From Drechslerella dactyloides (lineage: Eukaryota; Ascomycota; Orbiliomycetes; Orbiliales; Orbiliaceae), in the NCBI GenBank assembly GCA_020064725.1, contig JAGTWJ010000007.1, positions 682,001 to 746,000 of the forward strand: DNA of 64,000 nucleotides, given 5' to 3'. Positions 48,208 through 60,083 of this stretch are shown here, one piece after another. The position numbers and the translations under genes are program-made. The stretch's first letter is position 1; every line of letters starts with the position of its first letter. The notes beneath the pieces are model-generated. The model saw nothing but the letters and a program-made list of their open reading frames with translations. It was not told the DNA's origin and ran no database searches.

Positions 48208-50056
48208 CTACTCCACTCCATCACGAAAGTTTGCCGAGTGTACAGCAACCAGCCTTCCGGGAAATCATCTTGATGTCCTTTCTCACTTCTCTCACGACGA
48301 AAATATTTTCCGTTATTCACGTTTTGCTCTCTTGTTTCTTTGCCAAGCGGGAGATACCAATCAACATTACGGCGCACATTCGGAGTTTTTCTCTCTTCTC
48401 GTTTTCCTTCATGTCTTTATTTTTAATCAACGGAGACTTTTATTCCATCTCACGTTTTGATAGCATATTTTACCGGAGTCAACGTCGTTATTGTTATTTA
48501 CTTGCTATGCTGCGGCTGTTATTGGGCCGACTGTTGCGGATTCGAAAGCTAGAGCGGCGTTCGTTGATATTGCGTATTTTTTCGACTTTTGACGACGACG
48601 ATGACGGCGGCAGCAGGTGGTTGGGCTGCGATGCGAGGTGGTGGATCTTCCCCGTTTCCTACAGTTTATCTATCCATCTATCCACGACTCGATATTCTCC
48701 TCTTTTTCTCTCTCCTGAAGGAGACGCTACTGTCTTGTATTTGTCGCCTGCCATCGCGCCTTTTGACTCTTTGCTGGATTTGCGAACGATTGCCAATCTT
48801 GCCGAGGTGTCTCGCGGGTATGTTTCTTGTTGTTATTCTGCTGTCTTTCCTCTCTCCTTCTTTTTTTGTGATGAGGGATAATATAGGGTGTATTATTGTC
48901 TATTGTTTAATAGGAGGTAGAGGAGCGGATGCGTTTTATATATTTGAACCCCGCGGATGATGTAGCGAGGGGCCCGCAGCTATGGCGGGGAGGGAAACAT
49001 ACTCGGTTGGGGTTAGCTATGGATGTGAAGGTCATGTAGGATATCGATCGATCATTGGGCCTTCATAGTGGTGCTATAGCTAGAATCGCGAATACCAACG
49101 AATTCAAGCGATACCTTTCGTGCGCGCATGATAAACTTGTAGCTTTGTAGCTTTGTTGACAATTTGTCTGTGGTTTCAATATTGCTGCGGATTTTGTCGG
49201 GTGGTTTGGGTTGTGGTATTCTGGGTGGGATTGGTGTTGTTACGCGCTGCGATATCGGTTACACAGCGATTTTGGGTAATTGCCCTGTCTGTCCTTCACG
49301 CGGACCGGACAGACGTGTCGAGATCTACGGCTGGCCGTGGAGTTCGAATTCACGTTGGATGCATGCGCACGCTGTAGGCACCGGCGTGGCTTGCATGATT
49401 CGTACGAGAGATTGAGCTATATTTCGTGAATTATGTACAGCGGAGTGATGTGATTACTTTCGGTACCCGGACCGACGTGTAAGGCTGAAAGACTGCTGCG
49501 ATTCTCGGAACGAAAAAGGCACACGGTTAAAGCACATGATATTAGGAATGCGAGGAGAGGGGCGATTGAAGGTATTCAGGCCCACCGCTCGGGTAGGAGA
49601 TGTTGTGATTGGGGAGGGTCGTTGACTGTGCGCGTGCATGAAATTAAGAATGGGTGTATTCAGCTAGCTGCTTCAGCCGCAGCGCGCGAGCGAACGCTGG
49701 CGGCGCACCCTTTGTTCACTTGGCACGATGGAAATGAAGCGTGAGGTCTAGGCTCGGGTTTGATGTTGTGCGATGTTGTAGCCTGGGTTGGTTGATGTTT
49801 TGATGGGAGGAGGTTAAAAGGGGCCAAGACGCCTTGTAGGGCGCGGCCGATCTAAGATTCGAGTGCATTGGCGGTTGCTTAATTGTCGTTCGTAGGCGTC
49901 GGCGCTCGAGTCAGTTACACACGTTTTATACTTACGTGCCAATTGCGTCGCGTCGGAATTCACATCTCGGTGTTTCTTGTCTTTTCTTATAGATCTGGTT
50001 TACAATATCATAGACGACAGTTGTTCCTCCAACGACAATAATATATAATACCGACA
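48208..50056. other. Intergenic, SET2 to secreted-protein gene
   Basis: About 1.85 kb. The first kilobase is T-rich and likely SET2 3' sequence; the hydrophobic frame at 48111-48881 is produced by that bias. No gene was recognised in the remainder, which should include the promoter of the gene at 50057. Confidence 0.6.
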
Positions 50057-51226
50057 ATGCGACTCTTCGGAATTCTTGCGGCATCCGCCCTCCTCCTCGC
50101 GGACCTCGCATCCACCGCCAGCGCCGATGTCGCCGAGCGAAGCTTAAGCGTCCGCGGCGCGCCGATAAAATACCACAAGCTGACGGTGACGAAGATTGTG
50201 GAGATGCTCAAGTGCCACCAGGGACAGAAGTTCTGCTCGACGTACCTGCGGTGGACGAAGAGTCCGACGGTGACGAGGATCAAAACGAAGACGAGGTGGC
50301 GGAAGGCGACGACGACGCGGACGACAACGGTTACGGAGACGGCGTGTGTGTCGACGGATCCGTATACGTATGATACGACGACGCTGTTCATTGGGCCTGC
50401 GACGACGAGTAAGTGACTGTATCCCTTTACTAATTACTTTATGAGATATCCAATGGTTATGATATCGATTGATTGGGGGATGGTATATGATTGTAGTGTA
50501 TGCTAATAAAGTTGTGGTTGGATCGTAGTTACGGAACTGGAGGTTACGTCCACGCCTGTGTAAGTCTACCGGAAATAACTAACTTCACACCTAATGACAT
50601 GCACCGGGGACTATACTAACGATACCTAATTGATTAGATTCCTCATATTCGGCGGCCCGATTGGCGACGCCGAGGAAAAGAAGCTCAAGATGAAAGAACG
50701 CGACGTCGACGCCACCTTGGAAAAACGCCGTCTAAGATACCCAGACCCACGCCTGGAACACCAGCCCTGCGCATCCCTCTCCCGCGCCTGCTCGAAAGTC
50801 ATCCGCCGCCCAGGCACCCACACCCGCACCCGCACCAGCTGGACGACAAGGACCGCACCGCCGAGCACCCGCACCGTCACCGTGTCATCTTGCACGGACA
50901 CCACGGTCGACTTTATCCTCGCGACGACGATCGCGCCGTCGGAAACGATTGAGGGGCCCGGTTTCCATACCGTCACGGTGGAGGGGGCGACGGAGACGAT
51001 AGAGTACTTTTGCTATCCGTACGGCCTGGGCTGCGCTGATGTGCCGACGCCATGCTGTCCTGGCCATTGCACGAATATCGACGATGAGGTTAAGACGCTG
51101 TTTGGGGCTACGTTGTCGCCGGGGGGTAGTTGGGGGAACCGGTGTGCGCCTGAGGATCCGGAGGAGTTTTCGAGCTTCTTCGGGCTGACGGCGGCGGCGA
51201 CGACTACTACTACGACGGTAGGGTAG
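50057..51226 (+). CDS. Thr/Cys-rich secreted protein with internal duplication
   Basis: Three exons (50057-50408, 50529-50559, 50638-51226; the middle one is only 31 bp) give 323 residues. Residues 1-23 form a clean signal peptide (MRLFGILAASALLLADLASTASA). Two halves look related: each has a Cys-x5/6-Cys start, a basic Thr-rich stretch and a third Cys after TVT. The first begins with KCHQGQKFC and the second with PCASLSRAC. The second half continues into a cysteine cluster with VPTPCCPGHC. The Thr density suggests O-mannosylation and a wall or extracellular location. No GPI-type hydrophobic tail is visible; the protein ends in a short Thr run. I do not recognise the family. The phases of both introns agree with the model. 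Confidence 0.78.
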
Positions 51227-53838
51227 TTTGAAGGATTAGGTGTATGCATGCATGAGCTATGGTTCTTCGAATTTTTAGATTTATCGTAGCTATGTATGTA
51301 CTGAACACATGTCTTGGATATTGATATACATATTTGCATGCATATAGGTAGATAAATACATATCGAGGCTAGAGAAAGGGATTGAGGATGGATGTATGTA
51401 TTGATTGTTGGTGAATGTGGTGTTTTAAATTTACCTATTGGGAGAAGTCATGATCGAGCTTGGCTTCGAGCTTGGTCGGCGTGAGTGTACGCTATGAACA
51501 TTCTGGTCGATGGCGATTTTAGTAAGTGGTCGGTGTATTGGGCAATTATAAGATATCAAAATTAGTAACATTCCGGAACTCAACCGAGGAAGATTTCCCG
51601 GAACATGCGAATCAGAATTCCACAGCTTGAAAATTGAAATATGTGATAGCTAACAGGTGACACTGCATTATATTAGAGTGTCGCACAACGGCTGAAATCG
51701 GCTGTCAGAGATTTTATCTGCCGTGCAGCGTTACGTTGATACGTAAAAATATGGGGCGTGCTTAAAATATTATTGTTGGGGTTGAAGAGCTACGTATGGA
51801 TCTAGAGGACCTCGTGGACGACTAATGGGGCGGATGATGTGTGGTGCATGTGCAGTTTTTTCTTCACGACGGATAACGTCAGTTTGTGTCAGTTTTCCGG
51901 ATCAAAACGACGGCGCCGGAGGGCGCCGGGTGGCGTAGATCTAAAGAGTGTACCTTAGCATTACTTTTGAATAGTGTAGCTTGGTATCTAGCTCGTGTAG
52001 TGGGCAGTTGACGGCTGGGAAATCTCGAGCTAGTAGCCGGTAGGAGGTGGCGGAGCTGTAAAGGTTCGGTTCACGATGTCGGCTGGCTTGGGTAGCTTCT
52101 ACCGTAGTTACTTTTGAATTTACCGTACAAGGTATTACTATGTCCCAAACGGAACTCGGAACTCGGAACTCTGTGGATCGGCGACATAGAAATGTGTGTG
52201 TGACATGCCGAATTTAAATTTGTGATATCGTATTGATATATCGTGCGGAACATCGGCCAGCCGTCTTGAGTCTCCAACAGAATTGTTCAAGAAGATAGGT
52301 AGGTACTGGAAATAATATCTGGAAGTATAAAGTCGACCCGAATATTAATTGAATCCAGGAAAGAGTCGACTGAACCCCCGCGCGGGGACCTCCAAGATCC
52401 CGCGGCGGAGAGAGCAGCCTGCGTCCGATGCCAGCTGTATCCGCCCCCGCGGGACCGGTCGAGCTCAGCTCATTTGCATTTTGTACCTACAGAGTCATGT
52501 TTGTACATAGATACAGCAATACGTCCAGATGTCGACATGTCTGACCTGGCAACGGGTGTTTTAAAATTTATGATATGATATGATATTATATCGCAGCTCC
52601 GATAGCTCTATGGAGCGCCGCTGTCTGCAGAGGTGCAGGTACAAATACAGTTATAAGTCTAGCCTGAGATGTATATAAATCCGTGCGTACATTTACATGT
52701 ACCGTAAAGGGAATTCTGGAAATGGCAATTGCAAGAAAACTGCACTCGGATCCATCGAGAATCTGCCCTTGAGGCTGTGGAGTTTCGGGGCTGCAGAGCA
52801 CCCTGAATTCTGAATCCGGACGGGCCGATACCAGGCAGAGGGGTGCACCGGCCAAGTGGCCGCTGATAAGCGGGTGCGTCAGAGCATTTTATTATCGTGG
52901 GTGCGCGCTACGTATACTTTCGTCGACGAGGTCACGATGGTGTATTTACTTTTCAGCTTTTACGTAGCTGTTAGCATAGAAAGGTAAATAAATAGCGACC
53001 TCCGCCGCAGCTGCAGCTGGCAGTATATCTGTCTCCCAGGACATTTTACCTGACCACCGCATCTCCGACCTTCGTTTACCGCCAGCGAATTGGGAGCCAG
53101 CTGTCGGCATCGTACCGTCGTTTCTATATCAGCCTGCAGATATTTAAATTTCTCGCCGACGGGTGCTGCGGGGCCCCCTTGCTGTGCTGCTCATTTCGAT
53201 TCGATTCGCCCGTTTGCCTGCAGCGGCATTTCTGCACGGTGGCAGCTGCGCTGGTGTCGGAACAACTCATCACCAGTGCACCACCATTCCATCATCTCGA
53301 AGCCTAGCGGTACGCACGTCTTCCATCCCTCCTTCTTTCTTCTGCGTGGTTGATAGAATATATTTGCGGTTTGGGTTTTTGGTGTATAAAGCTGACGGAC
53401 GGTCCGCTCTCGAGTTTCCAGCGCTACCAGCTTAAATTACCTCAGCTCGGGATTCCTTCACAGTGCGAAGTGCAGGCTGCTGTTTGTGCAGCCCCTTCCA
53501 ATTTGGCCTTGGTCTCGTGTCACAAGCAGCCTGTCCGCCAGCCAGCTTACCCACTTCCCTGCCTTCCGCCGCTTTTACCCATCCCCTCGGACGTAATCAC
53601 TCGCTACGTAACCTACGACTTGCCCGTCGACGAGCAGCGGAGAACGGAGACGACACTAGAGTAGAACAGTCGGACAGCGATACATACCCACCGCCGGGCG
53701 ACAGATACATACAGCGTACCTTCTACAAGCGGAGGTTTTGAATTCGACCGTACTCGGCGGATAACTGGAGACCGAATACGGAGGCCGGGGTACGCTATAT
53801 ACGCTAGCTAGCGCGAGCAACAGCACCGCACAGGGAGC
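51227..53838. other. Intergenic region upstream of sugar permease
   Basis: About 2.6 kb without a recognised gene. Contains three perfect GGAACTC heptamers (52151-52171) and AT-rich ATATG-type sequence near 52565-52590. The final 700 bases are the probable promoter and leader of the permease gene. Confidence 0.6.
52151..52171. repeat. GGAACTC heptamer triplet
   Basis: Three perfect tandem units of GGAACTC in intergenic sequence. Confidence 0.9.
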
Positions 53839-55893
53839 ATGGCGTCGGCCGCCAGAGGGGGCTCTGTCCCCAAAGCGCCAAAGGAGGGTGCGTACACCAC
53901 ATATACATTTTATACACGCTACATACGACGCTACGGCTGTGGATTTACGGGAATGCTAACGCTGGGGTAACATGCAGTGACGGAGCAGTCGCGCCTGTTG
54001 AGTCCCGCGGGCGGCGACAGGCGGTATGGCCGGTCGCTGACGATTAATGACACCGGTCCGCGGCGGCAGCGTAGCTCGGTGAGCAGCTCTATGTCGCGGC
54101 GGTCGATGCGGGTGACGCGGAGTTCGTGGTTCCTCATGCTGCTGACGCTGAGTATCGGCGGGTGTGTATTGAATTTTCACCGGTGATGATGTACTGAATG
54201 ATCGCTAACGAGGGGAATGTAGGTTGCAAATCGCGTGGTCGGTCGAGCTATCTAACGGATCGGTATGCGATACACACACTCACTTCCGGGCGAAAGAACG
54301 CGGGGAATCGAGAATGCTGACGGAGGTTGATTGATGAATTATAGCCATATCTGCTGTCGCTCGGGATCTCCAAGGCGATGCTGGCGCTGGTCTGGGTGGC
54401 GGGTCCCGTGTCCGGGGCGCTGGTGCAGCCGTACGTGGGCATCCGGTCGGACAACTGCCGGATCCCGTGGGGCAAGCGCAAGCCGTTTATGATCGGTGGC
54501 GGGATCGCGACGATTATCTCGCTGCTGATACTGGGGTGGACGAAGGAGATCTGTGCGTTCGCGCTGCCGAAGGGGAGCCCCTCGCTGCCGACGGTGACGA
54601 TCTGGCTTGCGGTGACGATGATATACGTGCTCGACTTCTCGATCAATACGGTGCAGGCCGGTATCCGGGCGTTTATCGTGGATAACGCGCCGCCGCACCA
54701 GCAGGATGCCGCGAACGCGTGGGCGGGCCGGATGACGGGTATTGGCAATGTGCTCGGGTACTTGTCGGGGTATGTGAATCTGCCGGAGATCTTGCCGTGG
54801 TTTGGCAATACGCAGTTCAAGGTGCTGTGTGTGATCGCGTCGGTTGCGCTAGGCGGCACGCTGGCGGTCAGCTGTGGGTTCATAATGGAACGGGATCCCA
54901 ACGAGGACGGGCCGGCGGACGAGAAGAAGAACAATGTGCTGGCGTTCTTTGGGCAGGTTCTGCATTCGGCAAGACGGCTGCCGCCGCAGGTGCGCCGGGT
55001 TTGCGATACGCAGTTCTTCGCGTGGATTGGGTGGTTCCCGTTCCTGTTCTACAGCACGACGTACATTGGCGAGATCTGTAAGTCTCTTTCCCTCTTATTA
55101 CATGTGGATTGTGGGGGCATGTGCTAACTGGGCAGATGTGCAACCGCACTATGCGGCGAATCCGAACCTGAGCAAGGAGGAGGAGCGCAAGCTGTGGGAG
55201 GAGGCGACCCGCGTGGGCACGTTCGCGCTGCTCGTCTTCGCAGTCGTAGCGCTGACGGCGAACACGGTGCTGCCAATCTTCATACAGCCGGCGTTCAACC
55301 CGGCGAACGCGGACGACAGCGGCGCCAACAGCAAGCACCAGCGGATCGTGGCGTTTTTCCGGATCCCGGGGCTGACGCTCCGCCGGCTGTGGTGCTTCTC
55401 GCACGTAATCTTCGCAGCGAGCATGTGGAGCACCTTTTTCGTGAAGGATACCTGGGGCGCGACGGCACTGATCGCAGCGTGCGGAATACCGTGGGCGGTG
55501 ACGCTGTGGGCGCCGTTCGCGCTGATATCGGCGGACATTTCGAAGCGGGATGCGATCAAACGTGGGTTTCTGCGCAGCAGCGTGTCGACGACTGGTGGGA
55601 TTGGGGAAATCGGCGGGGAGGAAGACTATGTTGACCAGGCGGGGATTATTCTTGGATTGCACAATTTTGCGATCGCGGCGCCGCAGGTTATCGCGACGGT
55701 GATGTCGAGTTTTATCTTCAAGCTGCTGCAGAAGCCGCGGGGGTCGACGGACGATACTAGTATGGCGTGGGTGATGCGGTTCGGCGGGCTGGCGGCCGTG
55801 CTGGCGGCTGTGATGACGGTGCGGCTGGACGAGGAGGTTGACGAGGGGCTGGAGTTTGTGGACAGCGATGAGGATGTCGAGGAGGAGGTGTGA
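53839..55893 (+). CDS. Sucrose/alpha-glucoside:H+ symporter, Sut1 type
   Basis: Five exons (53839-53887, 53978-54161, 54223-54262, 54345-55077, 55136-55893) give 587 residues. It belongs to the glycoside-pentoside-hexuronide branch of the major facilitator superfamily, like S. pombe Sut1 and plant sucrose carriers. These move sucrose or maltose into the cell with protons across the plasma membrane. A polar, Ser/Arg-rich cytosolic leader (about 65 residues) precedes the first membrane helix. The loop between helices 2 and 3 has GIRSDNCRIPWGKRKPFM, the SD...GKRKPF signature of the group. LQIAWSVE and AWIGWFPFLFYSTTYIGE are further conserved segments. About 12 helices are visible, and the tail is acidic. 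Substrate preference between sucrose and maltose cannot be read from sequence. Confidence 0.92.
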
Positions 55894-57072
55894 TTGGCTG
55901 TTGGATTCATGGAGCATTGTAGCTGCTGTCGTTATAGTTTTTCCTTCGTTTTGAATTGCGGTTGCTTTTGCATGTCGTTATTGTGGTTTTGGGGTTACAA
56001 GAACAATTACCATCGACGGTCTGGCGATGTTGCATTTTGGATTTGGGCTTTTTTACACTTATCTCAAGAGGGGAATTCGAGCGTATATGCATTAGAAGCA
56101 GCGACTTCAGTATCGTGACACCATCCGCAGCCAGCGCCCCACAATACTATATATATTCGAATATTCGCCGTACCAAAGCAACGGGTAGATAGAGATGGTT
56201 ACACAGTCCTTATCATCTATCGAACGACATGCCAGTATTTACCTAATCAAGCATTACAACCCACGAATATACGTACAAGGCGATTTTGGAAGTCTGTCTA
56301 AATCTCCCATTAATTCTATGGATCGAATTAGTCTCAACAGCGAGCCAGGCAAGTCTGGCCTCGAGACCAGCACCGAATATCGATAGATCCCGCATTTATG
56401 TCTGCGACCAGTGTATACCTAACAGTACACATGTGTATGTGCCATCGATCCGGGCTTATACTTAACGTAATATTTGCTACAGCGCGTATTATATTGAGAC
56501 CATCTTTTAAAACCAGGACTCCCCCGACACAAGCATTATATTAGCACATGCATTCAATTCGGGCATGCTAACATCCATCATTGCATTCGAGAATTCCACA
56601 GAGCTCAGAGCAGAGCAGCAACCCAATCTCTTGTTATGCCACGCATACAAAATTCGCAAAAACGCGGCACTTCCAGCACAGGTAACCGCGGCGACATCAA
56701 GCTGCGGACCATCGCTCACGCTGTAACCCATGCTATAATCCACCTGATCGAGCCTCGACAGTAACATCCCGATCTCTCCAATAAGATTCACCTCTCCGAT
56801 TCCAGGAATCCCGACAGCTGGCAGCTATTGATCGTTCGAGAGTTTCTCCAAATTAGGCAAGCTCGCCGCCAACGCGCGGCCAGCCGAGAAAGAGCCTCCT
56901 GACCGCCGCACAAGCTCGCCTCTCTCATCCATCCACCACCTTCATCATCATCATCATCATCATCATCATCGACCTCACCACCAGCATCCCGCCGACAGAC
57001 AGCTCATGAAGACGCCCGCTGTCTCCCTAGCCGACTGACCCGCCTCGATTCTTTCTGCCTCCTTCCGCCGCC
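55894..57072. other. Intergenic between permease and exchanger genes
   Basis: About 1.2 kb. No gene is recognised. An ATC microsatellite (56944-56970) lies about 100 bp before the exchanger ATG, in its probable leader. Confidence 0.6.
56944..56970. repeat. ATC microsatellite
   Basis: Nine perfect ATC units in the probable 5' leader of the exchanger gene. Confidence 0.92.
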
Positions 57073-60000
57073 ATGGGAGCGGCCGGCCAGGCGCTGCTGC
57101 TCAACCTCCTCCGTGGGTCCTCCCGCCATCCTTTGGTCACGGCACCGTCAGCTAACACACTGCTATCTGGCCTCTAGAGAAACGGCAGGACGGCGAGGAC
57201 CCCGACCCCACTGGTACGCCTCCCGATCACACACCGATTGCACACCGATTGCACTTCCCAATCACACTCCTCGATCGCACTCCGGTTGCGCGCCGGAACC
57301 AGTCTCGGAGCGTTCTGCCGTTGCGGGCTTCGTTCGTGATCCTTGGCGCTCCGGCTTCGAGACTACACCAAGACTACCATATCTCCCGATCACTTTGCAT
57401 CACACACTGCGATTGCGCACCCCGTTACACACCCGATTAAACTCCTTGACATATCCCAATTCACTTCCCGATCATACTCTCGCGACGGCGTGAACGCTAG
57501 CTAACGACCGCTGCAGAAGGCGTCAACCCCGGCCAGCAGGAAATCTCGACATCATGGGCCCTCTTCATCCTCGTCGCGCTGCTGCTCGCCGCGCTCTTCA
57601 CCTCCTACTACCTCCAGCTCAAGAAGATCCAGGCCGTGCACGAGACCGTCGTCAGCATCTTCGCGGGCATGTTTGTCGGCCTCGTCATCCGGCTGAGTCA
57701 AAGCACGAGCATCCAGGCCATCGTCACCTTTGACCAGAAGTTCTTCTTCAATTTGATTCTGCCGCCTATTATTATGAACTCTGGATACGAATTACACCAG
57801 GTTGGTCTCACACGCCATTCCCCGGATCGGGGTATTCTCGAGATTGGGTGTGGAAGTGTGTGGCTTTGGGCTGATTGTTCTCTGCGCAGGCCAATTTTTT
57901 CCGAAACATCGGCACGATACTTACGTTTGCCCTCGCTGGGACTTTTCTTTCGGCTGTGTCGCTTGGGTAAATATACCTCTCTTCTGGATTTATCTGGGAT
58001 TCTGGCTTGCGAGGTCGGTCTGCGTGCTGGACGAATTTGAACCCACGAGAGATGCGTGGTGCAACGTTCGGGAGCGGAGCTTATGCTCTGTTCTCGTGGA
58101 TCAGTGCGGAGTGACCGTTTTTGGTGAAAGGAGTCTAGAAGATTACGCGTCCTTTGGCCTGCGGAGCAGGCATGCCGGAGGCATGGCTGGCCCGGCTTCG
58201 CGGGCCCTAGGACTGGCAGTCCGGTTTACGAGACAAGGCGAATCTCCTCGAGACTAGTCTAGAGGCAAGACGTTGTCTCGCGGGCCAGGTCCATCGTCTG
58301 GTTTACGAGACAACCAGACGGGTGCTTCGTTTCTTTGTGAACTCATGGTCTCGGGTGAAATCACATCCGTCTCGCAAGCCAATCCCACACAATTCTAGTC
58401 TATGTCTTGCGCTAACATGCGGAATGTAATTGCAGGATCATACTCTTCGTCTGGGCCCGCATCGCAATCGGCCTCGAACACCTCGACGTAACCTTTGTCG
58501 ACGCCATCTCCGTCGGGGCCACCCTCTCCGCCACCGACCCCGTCACCATTCTCGCCATCTTCAACACCTACAAGGTCGATCCGAAGCTCTACACCATCAT
58601 CTTTGGCGAATCCATCCTAAACGATGCCGTCGCCATCGTCATGTTCGAGACCGCCCAGGCCTTCCGCGAGGAATCCGGCGCGGGAGCCACCGCCTCCGTC
58701 AACCCCTTCAGCTTCATCCGCGGTGTCGGCTGGTTCTTCATCGTCTTCATCTTCTCGCTCCTCATCGGCGTTATGGTTGGCGTCGCCACCGCCCTGTTGC
58801 TCAAGTACACGTACATTCGCCGGTTTCCCAAGATGGAAACTTGCTGCATCCTGCTCGTCGCTTATGGGACGTACCTCTTCTCGACGGGCATCCACGCCTC
58901 CGGTATCGTCTCGCTGTTGTTCTGCGGGATCACGCTCAAGCACTACGCCTACTACAACATGTCGCGGCGCACGCAGCTGGCGACCAAGTACCTCTTCCAG
59001 GCGCTGGCGCAGCTCGCGGAGAATTTTGTCTTCATCTACCTTGGTATCTCGCTCTTCACGGACAACACGCTGGCTATGAATCCCTGGTTCATCATCGTCA
59101 CGAGCGTGGGCATCTGCGCCGCGCGCTGGGTCGCCGTCTTCCCGCTCAGCCGGGTGATCAATTGGGTTATCCGCTACCGTGCGCGGCGACGGTCAGGACG
59201 TGCGACGGCGGCGCAGCTCCCCGACGAGCTGCCGTACGCTTACCAAATGATGCTCTTCTGGGCGGGGCTGCGTGGAGCTGTCGGCGTGGCGCTGGCCGCG
59301 GGATTTCAAGGCGATGTCGCGGACGCGCTGCGGGCGACGGTGCTCGTGGTCGTCGTGTTGACGGTGATTGTATTCGGTGGCACGACGGCGCGGATGCTCG
59401 AGATTCTAGGCATCAAGACCGGCGTCGTGGAGGAGATTGACAGCGATGACGAGTTCGACATACAAAACTCGAGCAGCTACTGGAAGTACCAGGGCGCGAA
59501 CGGCGGGGGCACCGTGCCGCTGGGCAATATGGACAACGGGGCCGCCAGCGGCGGTGGCGCCGCATCGGCCGGCGGGTCCGGCGGGTACCGTGAGCGGGAG
59601 CGCGAACGAGAACGCGAGCGCGAACGGGAACGCAACGCCGTGTACAAGAGTTCGCGGAACGGGTCGCGGCAGAACCTGCCCGGCGGGAAACGCGGGAGCT
59701 CGTCGTCGTCGCAGAACGCGAGTCAGGTCGATTTACTGCGGCATCCGAGTAGCAGTAACCTGTCCGAAGAGGAGGACGGGTACGATAGCGACGCGAGCGA
59801 TTTGCCGCCTATGGCTGCGAGGCGGGGGAGTAAAGCTGCCAGTCCGAATCTCGCGACGCCCGCGGAGGGTACGCGCGCGTCGAGTCCTGGCGGCGGCGAG
59901 GGGACTAGCAGTGGCGGTGGCGGCGGCGGACATACTATGATGAATCCGGTGAGTGCGTTGAGTCAGCTTGTGAGGGGGACGGTGGAGGATCAGGCGGAGT

Positions 60001-60083
60001 GGTTTAGGCAGTTGGATGAGGGGTATATCAAGCCGCATTTGCTGCTGGATAGCAGCAAGACGCACGACGGGCATGGCGTGTAG
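57073..60083 (+). CDS. NHX1: Endosomal/vacuolar Na+(K+)/H+ exchanger
   Basis: Five exons (57073-57112, 57178-57213, 57517-57800, 57890-57966, 58436-60083) give 694 residues. It is a CPA1-family exchanger that moves Na+ or K+ into late endosomes and vacuoles in return for protons. Membrane segments run from about residue 38 to 420. FFNLILPPIIMNSGYELHQ matches the conserved fifth-helix region, DPVTILAIFN carries Asp180, and FGESILNDAVAIVMFE carries the transport pair Asn208-Asp209. GLRGAVGVALA is the late conserved helix. The cytosolic tail (about 260 residues) is low-complexity, with an Arg-Glu dipeptide run near residues 531-546. Two introns are unusually long for this window: intron 2 (303 bp, degenerate short repeats) and intron 4 (469 bp, hairpin cluster). 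Both fall at positions needed to keep the family reading. Confidence 0.95.
57214..57516 (+). repeat. Intron 2 of NHX1 with degenerate CCGATYRCAC-like units
   Basis: The 303-bp intron contains at least six spaced variants of a short CGATT/CGATC-CAC motif: CCGATCACAC, ACCGATTGCAC twice in tandem, CCCAATCACACT, GCGATTGCGCAC, CCCGATTAAAC and CCCGATCATAC. Units are spaced irregularly and all lie on one strand. Confidence 0.55.
58157..58320 (+). repeat. Hairpin cluster in NHX1 intron 4, two mini-element motifs
   Basis: Consecutive inverted repeats: GCCTGC-GGA-GCAGGC (58157-58171); CATGCC-GGA-GGCATG (58171-58185); GGCCCG-GCTTCG-CGGGCC (58189-58206); GGACT-GGC-AGTCC (58210-58222); a 20-base near-palindrome centred on AGACTAGTCT (58246-58265, one mismatched pair); a 17-base imperfect inverted repeat (58272-58288 with 58298-58314, 13 of 17); and a perfect 9-bp stem CGTCTGGTT/AACCAGACG around an 8-base loop (58295-58320). 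GGTTTACGAGACA occurs at 58223-58235 and 58300-58312. A related GGCTTGCGAGAC lies inverted near 58369-58380. All are inside a 469-bp intron. Confidence 0.85.

Noticed and set aside
48111..48881. 256-codon hydrophobic frame after SET2
   Set aside because: It overlaps the end of SET2 in another frame. Its Phe/Leu/Ser content simply reflects T- and C-rich 3' sequence.
54880..55917. 345-codon minus-strand frame opposite the permease
   Set aside because: It is an Arg/His-rich shadow of the permease gene; the plus strand has clear membrane helices and family motifs.
58430..59440. 336-codon alternative plus frame in NHX1
   Set aside because: It is an Arg/His/Pro-rich out-of-frame reading of exon 5; the exchanger frame carries all family motifs.
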